A stretch of 60,069 nt of DNA from a virus. The position numbers were made by a program, and so were the translations under genes. The notes under the pieces were generated by a model. It searched no databases and was not told the origin of the DNA. It worked only from the letters and a program-made list of their open reading frames with translations. This document shows, in pieces, positions 1-7,334 of this stretch. Where the stretch lies: IMG/VR virus record IMGVR_UViG_3300039037_000048, positions 1-60,069 of that record, one strand, 5' to 3'. The stretch's first letter is position 1. Each line of letters opens with the position of its first letter.

Positions 1-37
1 TACTTGAGTAAAGGTTATCAAGTCTTGTAAGAGGCAT
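1..37 (-). CDS. Virion structural protein, N-terminus only (partial)
   Basis: Only the first 12 codons are inside the window (MPLTRLDNLYSS); the rest runs off the left edge. This opening resembles the N-terminus of a large virion structural protein common in cyanomyoviruses, and a consensus late promoter (TATAAATA at 74-81) lies about 37 bases upstream, fitting a late structural gene. Function beyond that is not visible here. Confidence 0.5.
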   Translation of the reverse strand, partial: MPLTRLDNLYSS

Positions 38-73
38 AATTAACCCAATCCTGCTGGACAATTTCTTCTGGAT

Positions 74-81
74 TATTTATA
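74..81 (-). promoter_or_regulatory. T4-type late promoter (TATAAATA)
   Basis: Exact TATAAATA on the minus strand, just past a terminator hairpin and about 37 bases before the ATG of the structural gene leaving the window. Confidence 0.7.
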
Positions 82-85
82 CAAT

Positions 86-111
86 AAAACCTCCCCTTGT
101 AGGGAGGTTTT
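86..111 (-). terminator. Perfect 10-bp terminator hairpin
   Basis: AAAACCTCCC pairs perfectly with GGGAGGTTTT across a 6-nt loop. On the minus strand it ends in a short T run, closing the tRNA-Asn transcription unit; the symmetric A/T flanks could work on both strands. Confidence 0.75.
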
Positions 112-150
112 ACAGCACACGGAAGGGTTCTGGTTTGGCAGTATCGCCAA

Positions 151-224
151 CTCCTCCACCTGGACTCGAACCAGGAACCTATTGATTAACAGTCAACCGC
201 TCTGCCTAATTGAGCTATAGAGGA
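151..224 (-). tRNA. tRNA-Asn (GUU)
   Basis: 74-nt cloverleaf. The TCCTCTA acceptor pairs with TGGAGGA, the T arm is GGTTCGAGTCC-like, and the anticodon is GTT. No encoded CCA. Last gene of the left tRNA group. Confidence 0.93.
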
Positions 225-234
225 AAGGGAATAT

Positions 235-254
235 CCCCTGCTCGTCAGCAGGGG
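235..254 (-). other. Strong hairpin in tRNA-Asn/tRNA-Ala spacer
   Basis: CCCCTGCT and AGCAGGGG form an 8-bp perfect stem with a 4-nt loop. The rest of the 126-base spacer between the two tRNAs (225-350) shows no convincing gene. The hairpin may mark processing of the tRNA precursor; there is no T run. Confidence 0.5.
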
Positions 255-350
255 AGGCACCAAGAGGGTTCCCACCTCTCTCCCACGCGGGTTGGATTCC
301 GATTCTTTTTTCTCTCGGAGACGTGAGCACGGATGTATTCCAGTCCGTTA

Positions 351-423
351 TGGAGAATAGGAGACTCGAACTCCTGACATCCTGCTTGCAAAGCAGGCGC
401 TCTACCAGCTGAGCTAATTCCCC
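351..423 (-). tRNA. tRNA-Ala (UGC)
   Basis: 73-nt cloverleaf with acceptor GGGGAAT/ATTCTCC, anticodon TGC and T-loop TTCGAGT. The upstream oxygenase gene ends inside it: its TAG stop is tRNA nucleotides 8-10. Confidence 0.95.
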
Positions 424-1004
424 GCAGGTACAAGTGGTTCATGATAGTTGAACCAACCTGTAATGATGTACTTATGCTCATTTGGAGCAACTTCTCCCCT
501 ATGAGTATAGGTCCAATCGCCTGGCCAGATCAAGGTTTTACCCTTTCTTGCCTGAACTGTGTGTTTCTGATGATAGAACTCGGTTCCACCACCTTCTTCC
601 ACATGATTAAGATAAGTCATCCAAACTAGATGCCTATCATTATATGGATGAATTGCATTACAACGTTCTGTATGCCAGTTGTAAAAACCTTCACCTGGTT
701 TATACCACTGGATATTGAATCCCTCGACTAATCCCCAAGGACCGTATTCGTTACAATAAGGAAACTTGCGAACATACTCGTCAGTACAGTCTCTCAACTG
801 TTCGACATAATTTGCTATAACAGGAAGGTTTTCCCATTCCGAGTTAAACATGGTAAGATCAGTAGATTTCTTACCTTCGTCAGGACCACCATATGTAATG
901 CCAGGACAACGATGTATTTTAGCAAACCTAGAGTTGTGAAAGAAATCAATGATTTCATCACAAATAGAGATGTCTCTGATGTAAGTTTCTAAAGTAAAAT
1001 CCAT
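414..1004 (-). CDS. 2OG-Fe(II) oxygenase family protein
   Basis: A 196-aa protein with the pattern of the prolyl-4-hydroxylase-like Fe(II)/2-oxoglutarate dioxygenases: a proximal metal motif at H111-T-E113 (HxE instead of the usual HxD), a GGGTEF strand about residue 138, and a distal His at H168 followed by a lysine/aromatic strand (HKYIITGWF). The family hydroxylates proteins, nucleic acids or small molecules; the substrate is unknown. The stop codon is embedded in tRNA-Ala, a 10-base overlap. Two further oxygenases of other subtypes lie at 26.9 and 40.1 kb. Confidence 0.82.
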   Translation of the reverse strand: MDFTLETYIRDISICDEIIDFFHNSRFAKIHRCPGITYGGPDEGKKSTDLTMFNSEWENLPVIANYVEQLRDCTDEYVRKFPYCNEYGPWGLVEGFNIQWYKPGEGFYNWHTERCNAIHPYNDRHLVWMTYLNHVEEGGGTEFYHQKHTVQARKGKTLIWPGDWTYTHRGEVAPNEHKYIITGWFNYHEPLVPAGN

Positions 1005-1015
1005 GTTATCCTGAA

Positions 1016-1097
1016 TGTCGGTGAGAGGACTTGAACCTCCACGTCATAAGACACTAGAACCTAAACCTAGCGCGTCTACCGATTCCGCCACACCGAC
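1016..1097 (-). tRNA. tRNA-Leu (UAG)
   Basis: 82-nt class II tRNA with long variable arm, acceptor GTCGGTG/CACCGAC, anticodon TAG in loop TTTAGGT, and GTTCAAGTC T loop. It lies 11 bases upstream of the oxygenase start. Confidence 0.94.
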
Positions 1098-1146
1098 GAA
1101 AAGGGGGCACTGCTTCTATACGCAGATCTTTTGTACTCCCCCAAAG

Positions 1147-1220
1147 AGCCACATGTCGGACTTGAACCGACGACCTACGGTTTACAAAACCGTTGCTCTA
1201 TCCAGCTGAGCTAAAGTGGC
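1147..1220 (-). tRNA. tRNA-Thr (UGU)
   Basis: 74-nt cloverleaf, anticodon TGT, acceptor GCCACTT paired with ATGTGGC (one mismatch), T loop TTCAAGT. Its nucleotides 8-10 (TAG) are the stop codon of cpeT. Only 49 bases separate it from tRNA-Leu(UAG). Confidence 0.94.
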
Positions 1221-1753
1221 ATCTTGGTAAATTCAAACTCCCCAAAGCGTCCGCCCCAGACTTGTTCTGTAGTTCCTACAAGGAATCCACGATCAACCAC
1301 ATTATAAAAGTCTACGCCAAGAGTTGCCTCATTTCTGACATAGGTCATTTGATCTGCCTTGTAGGGAACCAGACACTCACAACCGTCGATAGCACCATGA
1401 AATTGGTTTTTATCTGGGTCGTAAGTCATAATTGTATCACACTTTGCCTTGTGTGTCAACCCCTTGTCGTATTTGATTTGATCTAAATTTAAAGCACCCA
1501 AATAACGCCATTTCTCAAAGTCATAATTAAGGACTCTAATCTGCCCGTTAGGGTCTTCAACGGCTTCTACAATAAACTGCCTATATGGCGCATGTAGTTT
1601 GTAATTGTACGCCTGCTCACCATAAAACATAGAATCCGTGCCAGGGACTTTATGATGAGTTAGGCGCACCATAGCGAACCTAGAGGGGTTGGAAAATGCC
1701 TGAACTTTGTTCTCCCACGTTCCCTCAAACCATTCTATAAATTTATCAATCAT
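1211..1753 (-). CDS. cpeT: CpeT-like chromophore lyase
   Basis: A 180-aa protein resembling the CpeT/CpcT family that attaches phycoerythrobilin to phycoerythrin in cyanobacteria; it carries the family's early FSNPSRFAMVRL-type segment and a late RGFLVGTTEQVWGG segment. Cyanomyovirus copies presumably help maintain or remodel phycobilisomes during infection. An in-frame upstream extension exists, but the Met at 1753 begins the family-like sequence and overlaps the preceding gene by only 8 bases. The TAG stop lies inside tRNA-Thr. Confidence 0.82.
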   Translation of the reverse strand: MIDKFIEWFEGTWENKVQAFSNPSRFAMVRLTHHKVPGTDSMFYGEQAYNYKLHAPYRQFIVEAVEDPNGQIRVLNYDFEKWRYLGALNLDQIKYDKGLTHKAKCDTIMTYDPDKNQFHGAIDGCECLVPYKADQMTYVRNEATLGVDFYNVVDRGFLVGTTEQVWGGRFGEFEFTKMPL

Positions 1754-2012
1754 CTTTAGGTAATAGCTCTGGATTGTCAACAGTGAGTTCAAACATACAT
1801 GGATGACATTCCTCCGCCATGAGATATGAAGACCATTTATAGAGTTCTTCATCATCCCAGTCTCGTCCTTCCAACGCTTCTGTTTGAATCGCTGGATGAT
1901 CTTGGACAATCAGCGGAAGTTCGTCAAAGGTATATGGTATACCTTGAATGAAATACATCCGCACTACGTTTCCCATGTAGAAACAATATGCTTGGGTTAG
2001 TGTGTATTCCAT
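1746..2012 (-). CDS. Conserved-looking hypothetical protein
   Basis: An 88-aa acidic protein with no recognised domain. It follows a CTAAATA late promoter (2031-2037) by about 19 bases and overlaps the cpeT start by 8 bases, so the two are probably co-transcribed and translationally coupled. Confidence 0.7.
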   Translation of the reverse strand: MEYTLTQAYCFYMGNVVRMYFIQGIPYTFDELPLIVQDHPAIQTEALEGRDWDDEELYKWSSYLMAEECHPCMFELTVDNPELLPKDD

Positions 2013-2030
2013 AACATTTCCACTACATTT

Positions 2031-2037
2031 TATTTAG
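2031..2037 (-). promoter_or_regulatory. Late promoter (CTAAATA)
   Basis: CTAAATA on the minus strand, 19 bases before the 88-aa gene that heads the cpeT unit. Confidence 0.6.
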
Positions 2038-2045
2038 TAGCGGAA

Positions 2046-2130
2046 TAGGGCAAGCGAGACTTGAACTCGCACGAACTTTACGTTCAACAGATTTTAAGTC
2101 TGGTGTGTCTACCGATTCCACCACTGCCCC
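2046..2130 (-). tRNA. tRNA-Leu (UAA)
   Basis: 85-nt class II tRNA with long variable arm and anticodon TAA in loop CTTAAAA. Acceptor GGGGCAG pairs with TTGCCCT through two G.U pairs. It lies just downstream of a consensus sigma70 promoter (2144-2172). Confidence 0.93.
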
Positions 2131-2143
2131 TTGGGACCTCTGT

Positions 2144-2172
2144 ATTATATCACAGAAACATCCCTTTGTCAC
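2144..2172 (-). promoter_or_regulatory. Early sigma70 promoter for left tRNA group
   Basis: GTGACA, 17 bases, TATAAT on the minus strand. The start point would fall a few bases before tRNA-Leu(UAA). It overlaps the 3' end of the glutaredoxin-like gene. Confidence 0.7.
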
Positions 2173-2395
2173 TCATATAACGAAGTGCTTCCTTCATTCC
2201 ACCGATATGCTTGTCGCCAATGGCAATTTGTGGAAAAGTAGCATCTTCGCCAAATTCTTGCTGAAATGCATTCTGGGTAAAGTGCTTATCTAGACGATAT
2301 TCGAGATATTCGTCAATATTCTTCAAATCTTGGAGCAACATGCCCATGCGCTCACACTCTTGACTGCCGTTACTGTAGATTACTGCTGTGGTCAT
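2150..2395 (-). CDS. Glutaredoxin-like protein lacking the first active-site Cys
   Basis: An 81-aa thioredoxin-fold protein with the second half of a glutaredoxin clearly visible (FPQIAIGDKHIGG, the cis-Pro and glutathione-binding GG). The active-site pair is S11-x-x-C14 instead of C-x-x-C. It aligns throughout with the intact CRYC glutaredoxin at 33.2 kb, so it looks like a paralogue that lost the N-terminal cysteine. It may be non-redox or work through C14 alone. Confidence 0.75.
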   Translation of the reverse strand: MTTAVIYSNGSQECERMGMLLQDLKNIDEYLEYRLDKHFTQNAFQQEFGEDATFPQIAIGDKHIGGMKEALRYMSDKGMFL

Positions 2396-2507
2396 ATTCG
2401 ATGACGATTTTTTTGTGTTGAATTTTTTTGTCGCAACAGACGATATATTTTACTTCAGCGTCTAATAACTCGCCAACCTTCTCTAGGAGATTTTTGGCGA
2501 TATTCAT
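2370..2507 (-). CDS. Small hypothetical protein
   Basis: A 45-aa protein starting at the ATG directly after the stop of the 104-aa gene, and overlapping the glutaredoxin-like gene by 26 bases. It contains a CC pair and basic residues; no family recognised. A longer in-frame extension exists but would overlap the upstream gene. Confidence 0.5.
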   Translation of the reverse strand: MNIAKNLLEKVGELLDAEVKYIVCCDKKIQHKKIVIEYDHSSNLQ

Positions 2508-2508
2508 A

Positions 2509-2823
2509 TTAGTCACGCTGACGCCAGTCGTCTGGTTTGTCTCGTCCGAACCATTCGTTGATGTCATCTGCACCGTCAAATCCAGTTTTGTAGTTATTTG
2601 GGTCAGGATCGCCTAAACCCATTTTGTTCATAAAATCGTCCATGCTACCCTCTTGGATATCTTGAGCAGCTTGTCTTCGTGCCTTGTTTAACCAATCTCG
2701 GGCAGTAGTATGTCTCTTGGCGAGTTTCTCTGCCCAAATCATATCTTCGAGTTTTACCTCTTCCTTATTTGCAATCTTCTTGCAGATAAACTCCAGTCGG
2801 AGTCTATATTGAGTTGACAGCAT
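2509..2823 (-). CDS. Conserved hypothetical cyanophage-type protein
   Basis: A 104-aa charged protein: helical, Lys/Arg/Glu-rich N-terminal half and an Asp/Gly-rich C-terminal tail ending in RQRD. No recognised domain. It belongs to the early unit driven by the promoter at 3044-3072, 3 bases after the 64-aa gene. Confidence 0.72.
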   Translation of the reverse strand: MLSTQYRLRLEFICKKIANKEEVKLEDMIWAEKLAKRHTTARDWLNKARRQAAQDIQEGSMDDFMNKMGLGDPDPNNYKTGFDGADDINEWFGRDKPDDWRQRD

Positions 2824-2826
2824 AAA

Positions 2827-3021
2827 TCACTCGCGCAGTTTTAGCTCTAAATCTTCGAGTTTGTGATACTCTGCATGTGCCGCTTCTTGACGGTCACACA
2901 CAATATTTAGAATGTCATCCATGATAATGTCGTTATCGACATAATCGTCAAGGTACTTGTCGATTGCTTCTTTCAAATACCTATATCTATGCCACTCTGG
3001 TGAATATGGTTTGTAGTGCAT
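2827..3021 (-). CDS. Small hypothetical protein
   Basis: A 64-aa acidic, helix-rich protein, first gene after a perfect sigma70 promoter. No domain recognised. Confidence 0.7.
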   Translation of the reverse strand: MHYKPYSPEWHRYRYLKEAIDKYLDDYVDNDIIMDDILNIVCDRQEAAHAEYHKLEDLELKLRE

Positions 3022-3043
3022 GATAAAGCGAATTCATACAACG

Positions 3044-3072
3044 ATTATAGGGCAATGTCGCCGTTTTGTCAA
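3044..3072 (-). promoter_or_regulatory. Perfect-consensus early sigma70 promoter
   Basis: TTGACA, 17 bases, TATAAT on the minus strand, 23 bases before the 64-aa gene. It should use host sigma70-type RNA polymerase early in infection to express 3.0-2.15 kb. Confidence 0.85.
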
Positions 3073-3089
3073 CTCGACCTTTTGGACAA

Positions 3090-3139
3090 AAAATTGGTGG
3101 CGAATTTTTTTCGGAATTCTGGTAACCGAAAGTCGAATT
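3090..3139 (-). repeat. 3' intergenic element, copy 1
   Basis: About 50-75 bases immediately after a structural-gene stop codon, similar to 14885-14945 after gp54. Shared core GGAATTC[TA]GGTAA, A/T runs on one side and AATTTCAGTT across the stop codon. This copy contains a TTTCGG...CCGAAA hairpin (3109-3131). Confidence 0.6.
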
Positions 3140-4255
3140 TCAGTTGAGGAAGATCGACAGACCTTTGATGGTTAGTGTACCAGCTGGGTTCATGATGTCA
3201 AGGGTGCCTACCTTGTTAGTAACAACACTGTTACCTTTCATAGCAGTGATAGCAAACGCAGCACCAGACTTCATGAGGAATCCCATCTTATTGACACCTA
3301 GAGTCAAGGAATAGGTCTGTGTAGGTGGTTTCTTGTCAGTAATTGCTTTGAGACCAAAGATTTTCTCTTCCTTTGGACCATAGATTTTTTCAACTGACTT
3401 CTGCAAAACTTTGATGCCCAGACCACCAGTAGTTGACTGAATGTTGACGTTCTTCAAAGACCTCAAATTAAGGCGTCCACCCTGAACATCAACCTCATAA
3501 CTTCCCTGGATCTTATGTGTAACATCACCAGAGGTGTTAATAACATGAGTAGCACCAGGTTTAATCTGCTGGTCAACTACAACCTCACCAGTTCCTTTGG
3601 TGATCTTACGACCATCAATGTTCTCATTTAAAAATTCTGCGTCAAATGTGATGTCGCCTGCAAATACATTAAACTTGCCGCTACCATCACCAACCTCAAT
3701 GTTAACAACTTCTCCTGCTTTGAGTGTTAGAGTCTTGATAGCATGGATAAGTACGTTGTCTCCCTTGATGCCACAATCATCTCCCGATGCTTCAATAGCA
3801 ACACCTCCCTCTGCCATGACAGAATAGGCAGGGTCCTCTTTAGTTGCGCTTCCAGTTCCTGTTCTAGTAGACCCAACTCTCTCTGAATCCTTTGGACCCG
3901 TTGCTTGAATAGCAATAGTTCCAGATGCTTTCTGGATTTGATCACCTGTATTCAGAATTAGTTTGCCACCACAACCTGCTTGTCCTGGCACACCAGTAGA
4001 GAACGTCATGTTGCCGTTCTCATCAAAGAACATGGCACTTTGACCATTGGTGACCGTGTAACCGCCTGGTTGTCCGTCGTCACCCCTCCAACTCATGCAG
4101 GTCCAACCATCAGACACCCAGTGTACTGTTGGTTTGCCATTACAAAATGCATCATCAGATACGCTTGCTTTTCTACCACCAGCTGGTTCTGCTGCAGGTT
4201 GCCCTGAAGTAGAACCCTGGTGTGATTTATCGACGTTTGGTTTAGTATCAGACAT
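3140..4255 (-). CDS. Baseplate-associated virion structural protein
   Basis: A 371-aa protein rich in Gly, Thr and Val with repeated short beta segments, suggesting a beta-helical or needle-like structural protein. It directly follows gp5 with a one-base TAATG overlap, as a hub or spike accessory protein would. The ATG at 4255 is preferred over an upstream in-frame TTG. No catalytic motif is visible. Assignment rests on context and composition. Confidence 0.65.
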   Translation of the reverse strand: MSDTKPNVDKSHQGSTSGQPAAEPAGGRKASVSDDAFCNGKPTVHWVSDGWTCMSWRGDDGQPGGYTVTNGQSAMFFDENGNMTFSTGVPGQAGCGGKLILNTGDQIQKASGTIAIQATGPKDSERVGSTRTGTGSATKEDPAYSVMAEGGVAIEASGDDCGIKGDNVLIHAIKTLTLKAGEVVNIEVGDGSGKFNVFAGDITFDAEFLNENIDGRKITKGTGEVVVDQQIKPGATHVINTSGDVTHKIQGSYEVDVQGGRLNLRSLKNVNIQSTTGGLGIKVLQKSVEKIYGPKEEKIFGLKAITDKKPPTQTYSLTLGVNKMGFLMKSGAAFAITAMKGNSVVTNKVGTLDIMNPAGTLTIKGLSIFLN

Positions 4256-7200
4256 TATGGGCAATCAATATAACGACCAGTTCCAATCTTAACGAGTCCT
4301 CTGCTGTTGAGATCCTCGGAGGAGAGACAGATCATGTTTGGTAGAACAATAGCACCAGATCCTCCACCACCAATCAGTTTAACGACTGGTTTCTTATCAT
4401 TGTATGTCTTTGTTCTGTCCTTGATCTGGACACTCGTAACATATCCTCTTTCATCAATGATAGCAGTTGCCAAATTTGGATCTCCATTTATGTATACTTC
4501 GGGAGCAGACGTATATCTGATACCAGGAGAGATAAGAGTAAAGGAATCGATGATGCATTGTACATCATTATCTTTTGCTAGGTTACGTTTGTATCCTAGT
4601 CCACCTCTAGTAACTCTGATCTCCGACACAAATCCGTTGGTGTCAAGAAGAGCGATAGCAGTAGCACCATACCCTTCTCCAGAGATGATAACTTGAGGTG
4701 CTTCGGAGTATGACTCACCAGTATCATTGATAGGGATGCTAACAATAGATCCATCGGAACCAGTGATAGGATCACCCGCCGTTGGTTTGTTAGGAACGTA
4801 TTCAGGTACAGTATCCTTCTCGTCATCGTCGTTGACGCCATCACCATCTAGATCCTCAAACCCACCACTAGCAAAGATGGTTGCAGAAGCTGATGCAGAT
4901 GTTCCCATAATTCGGAACGTCAAGTTCTCTGCAGGTTCTATTCTTTCATCTTCCAAGATACCAACAATAACTCTTGCTTGGTTATCCTTGATCTTGAATT
5001 TACCAGTGATTGTACCACCAACAAAATCATTAGCGTCAACATCACCTAGAATAACCCAATCAAACTCTGTGTTGTCATCGACATTCACACTTGTGATAGA
5101 GAAGATGATGTCTTCACCCTCTATGTAAGCAGGTTTGTCAGTGGTAACAGAGATGCTAGATTCAACTCCTAATTCAGGATCAAGTGGCGAATCAGGGAAC
5201 AGAGATTCCTCATAGTCTGCTGCAATATCTGTGTCAGCAAAGGAACCTGTATCAAAATTTGCGTCAGCAAGTTCGGTGTTTCCTGGATCAAACAGAGTGA
5301 GTCTGAATGTTTGAATCCGACCCAACTCAATCTCTTCTTGCATAGTAAGAGTAATCGTGCCTCTACAACGTGGGATAGAGATTGTTTGTAGATCTCCTTC
5401 CTCGTCAAGGAATTCTTCTGTTAAAGTTTCATATTCAGATACCGTAACAGTTCCTGTGAGAGATGGATTAGCATCATCTATGTACTCTTCTACTATATCA
5501 CCAGTCAACTCATAAGTCAAGACAGCACCATGTGCTACGTTAGAAGTGTTGACCGTGAACGTTACGGTGTCACCACCAGCAACGATGGTCGGATCACCAA
5601 TGACAGAGTAAACCTTGCTGCCATCAAAGGTGACAGGCAGTGAGATGTCATCGTCATCATCGTCATCATCAGGACCACCAAAGATATCATCTGGGATGTC
5701 ATCATCATCTGGGAAGATATCATCATCAGGATCGTCATCAGGATCGTCATCAGGAATCACAGGACGATCAAACTCTGGTGTGTCGGGTCTACCAGGACCA
5801 GGTGGTTTTGGTGGACCAGGTGGTTCTGGGATTGGTTCTGCTGGGACACCACCAACAAAAATAACTCTAGTTCCTTTAGGATCTAGGTAGTCTTGACTCT
5901 CTTCACAGTAGAATCTCTCACCAGTATCACCCGCTTCGATATCATCGAGCATTTTGTCCAACCAGTCATCATCGTCTTCATCCTTGGAGCAATCAGTACA
6001 CTTAACAGTTTCCTTTGGACAGTTACTATCAGGACCACTACAAGAGATGCCTAGGAATGACATGACCTTTGAGATGGCACCACCAATCATGTTTAACGGT
6101 GATGCTATGATTGATAATATACTCTGTAAAGGTCCAAGTATACTACTTATCAAACCTTCAATAAGTTCTAGGATCTTATTGATGATACCTTCTACCAAGT
6201 TAATGACTGCACATGCTGCTGGAGAGAAGACATCCATGATAAAATTGAACAGCAAGTTCGTCAGGAACGCTGCAATTCTATCGGTGATATTCTCGATGGA
6301 ACAACCGAGTGCCTTTAGGATCTGCTCTAGTACCTTCTGAATTCCATCAAGCAAACGACCTTTCTTACCAACAGATTTGTGGTCCTGCTCTACATCTTTG
6401 GGTACTTTCTCTTTCTGTTGTTTGAATACTTCAATACCTAACAGACCGTTGATTAGATCTTGAATACCCTGACGTAGATTCCTAATGATTTCAGACTGGG
6501 TGCGACCTAACAAGCTACGGACAAGTCTAGTGACTCTACCGATATGATGTCTAGCAATCGCTACCTTGTCATACAAGAAACCATTAACCTTACTGACATA
6601 GAAGTTACCTAACTGACCACCAGACTGTTGATTAGCAGCGAGCATCTCACCAATGATGTTCTGCATCTGCTTACCGAAGTTGCTCTCCGTACCACACTTC
6701 GGGTTAGCAATAGTAACACAGTTCTGCGATCCAATAGGATTAGTCTCGCTATGCTTTGCACGTAGAGCAGCAATGATAGCAGGAGCACCCTTCTCCTCGT
6801 TAGAACGAGCAGCAGCTGGTTCACCACCATCTATGTTAGCACCAGTCTCGGGGTCGGTTCCGTTGGTGCTATCTTGAGACCTATCTATCTGTGGGATAAC
6901 ATCAGCAGCACGTTGCCTCTCCAGTCCTCGGGGACCATCGCCACCACCTTGACTGTCCTGATTGACAACAACAGTAGATGATTTAGTGTGACCAATAGAT
7001 CCCATGATGACAGGCTTCTGCTTGTCATTATCAAGGAAGAAACCAATGACCCAGTTGCCTGCACGAAGTTCTGCAGTAGCACTTGACTTACCATCACTGA
7101 ATGGTGTAGTCACAGGCATGACTACGTTTGCCCAAGGCAGTTGCTCTGTTGGTGTCTGCTGTCCCTCCTTTAGGTGTACACCAACGATACGCACACGATA

Positions 7201-7317
7201 TCTACCAGACTTCTTGGGGTCACTCTCTCTCCCCGTCTCAACCTGTCCAATCCACCAGTTGAAACCATCAGAACCTATTGAGTTTGTCTGTAATAATGAC
7301 GATAATACTGGATCCAT
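4255..7317 (-). CDS. 5: Baseplate hub subunit gp5 (no lysozyme domain)
   Basis: A 1020-aa protein. The N-terminus (FNWWIGQVE, then RYRVRIVGVH and NWVIGFFLDND) matches the gp5 OB-fold that sits on the hub in T4-type tails. A central helical segment (about 250-420) is followed by a Cys-containing stretch and a long Pro/Asp-rich linker (about 500-560, up to eight Asp in a row). Beta domains follow, one with a Calx-beta-like pattern (about 700-800), and Gly-rich C-terminal repeats. T4 gp5 carries a lysozyme domain after the OB fold; none is seen here. The lysozyme-like activity appears to sit in the gene at 8714-11203. Confidence 0.85.
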   Translation of the reverse strand: MDPVLSSLLQTNSIGSDGFNWWIGQVETGRESDPKKSGRYRVRIVGVHLKEGQQTPTEQLPWANVVMPVTTPFSDGKSSATAELRAGNWVIGFFLDNDKQKPVIMGSIGHTKSSTVVVNQDSQGGGDGPRGLERQRAADVIPQIDRSQDSTNGTDPETGANIDGGEPAAARSNEEKGAPAIIAALRAKHSETNPIGSQNCVTIANPKCGTESNFGKQMQNIIGEMLAANQQSGGQLGNFYVSKVNGFLYDKVAIARHHIGRVTRLVRSLLGRTQSEIIRNLRQGIQDLINGLLGIEVFKQQKEKVPKDVEQDHKSVGKKGRLLDGIQKVLEQILKALGCSIENITDRIAAFLTNLLFNFIMDVFSPAACAVINLVEGIINKILELIEGLISSILGPLQSILSIIASPLNMIGGAISKVMSFLGISCSGPDSNCPKETVKCTDCSKDEDDDDWLDKMLDDIEAGDTGERFYCEESQDYLDPKGTRVIFVGGVPAEPIPEPPGPPKPPGPGRPDTPEFDRPVIPDDDPDDDPDDDIFPDDDDIPDDIFGGPDDDDDDDDISLPVTFDGSKVYSVIGDPTIVAGGDTVTFTVNTSNVAHGAVLTYELTGDIVEEYIDDANPSLTGTVTVSEYETLTEEFLDEEGDLQTISIPRCRGTITLTMQEEIELGRIQTFRLTLFDPGNTELADANFDTGSFADTDIAADYEESLFPDSPLDPELGVESSISVTTDKPAYIEGEDIIFSITSVNVDDNTEFDWVILGDVDANDFVGGTITGKFKIKDNQARVIVGILEDERIEPAENLTFRIMGTSASASATIFASGGFEDLDGDGVNDDDEKDTVPEYVPNKPTAGDPITGSDGSIVSIPINDTGESYSEAPQVIISGEGYGATAIALLDTNGFVSEIRVTRGGLGYKRNLAKDNDVQCIIDSFTLISPGIRYTSAPEVYINGDPNLATAIIDERGYVTSVQIKDRTKTYNDKKPVVKLIGGGGSGAIVLPNMICLSSEDLNSRGLVKIGTGRYIDCP
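5644..5754. repeat. Low-complexity Asp-codon repeat in gp5
   Basis: Imperfect TCATCA/TCGTCA tandem units that encode the poly-Asp linker of gp5. They may vary in length between relatives through slippage or recombination. Confidence 0.75.
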
Positions 7318-7334
7318 ACCAATAAGGTTTATTT

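Noticed and set aside
245-490. 81-codon minus-strand frame across tRNA-Ala
   Set aside because: It is produced by reading through the tRNA gene and its spacer; no protein-like sequence.
5644-5754. Tandem repeats resembling a CRISPR-like array
   Set aside because: The repeats are TCATCA/TCGTCA codon repeats encoding poly-Asp in gp5, without spacers.
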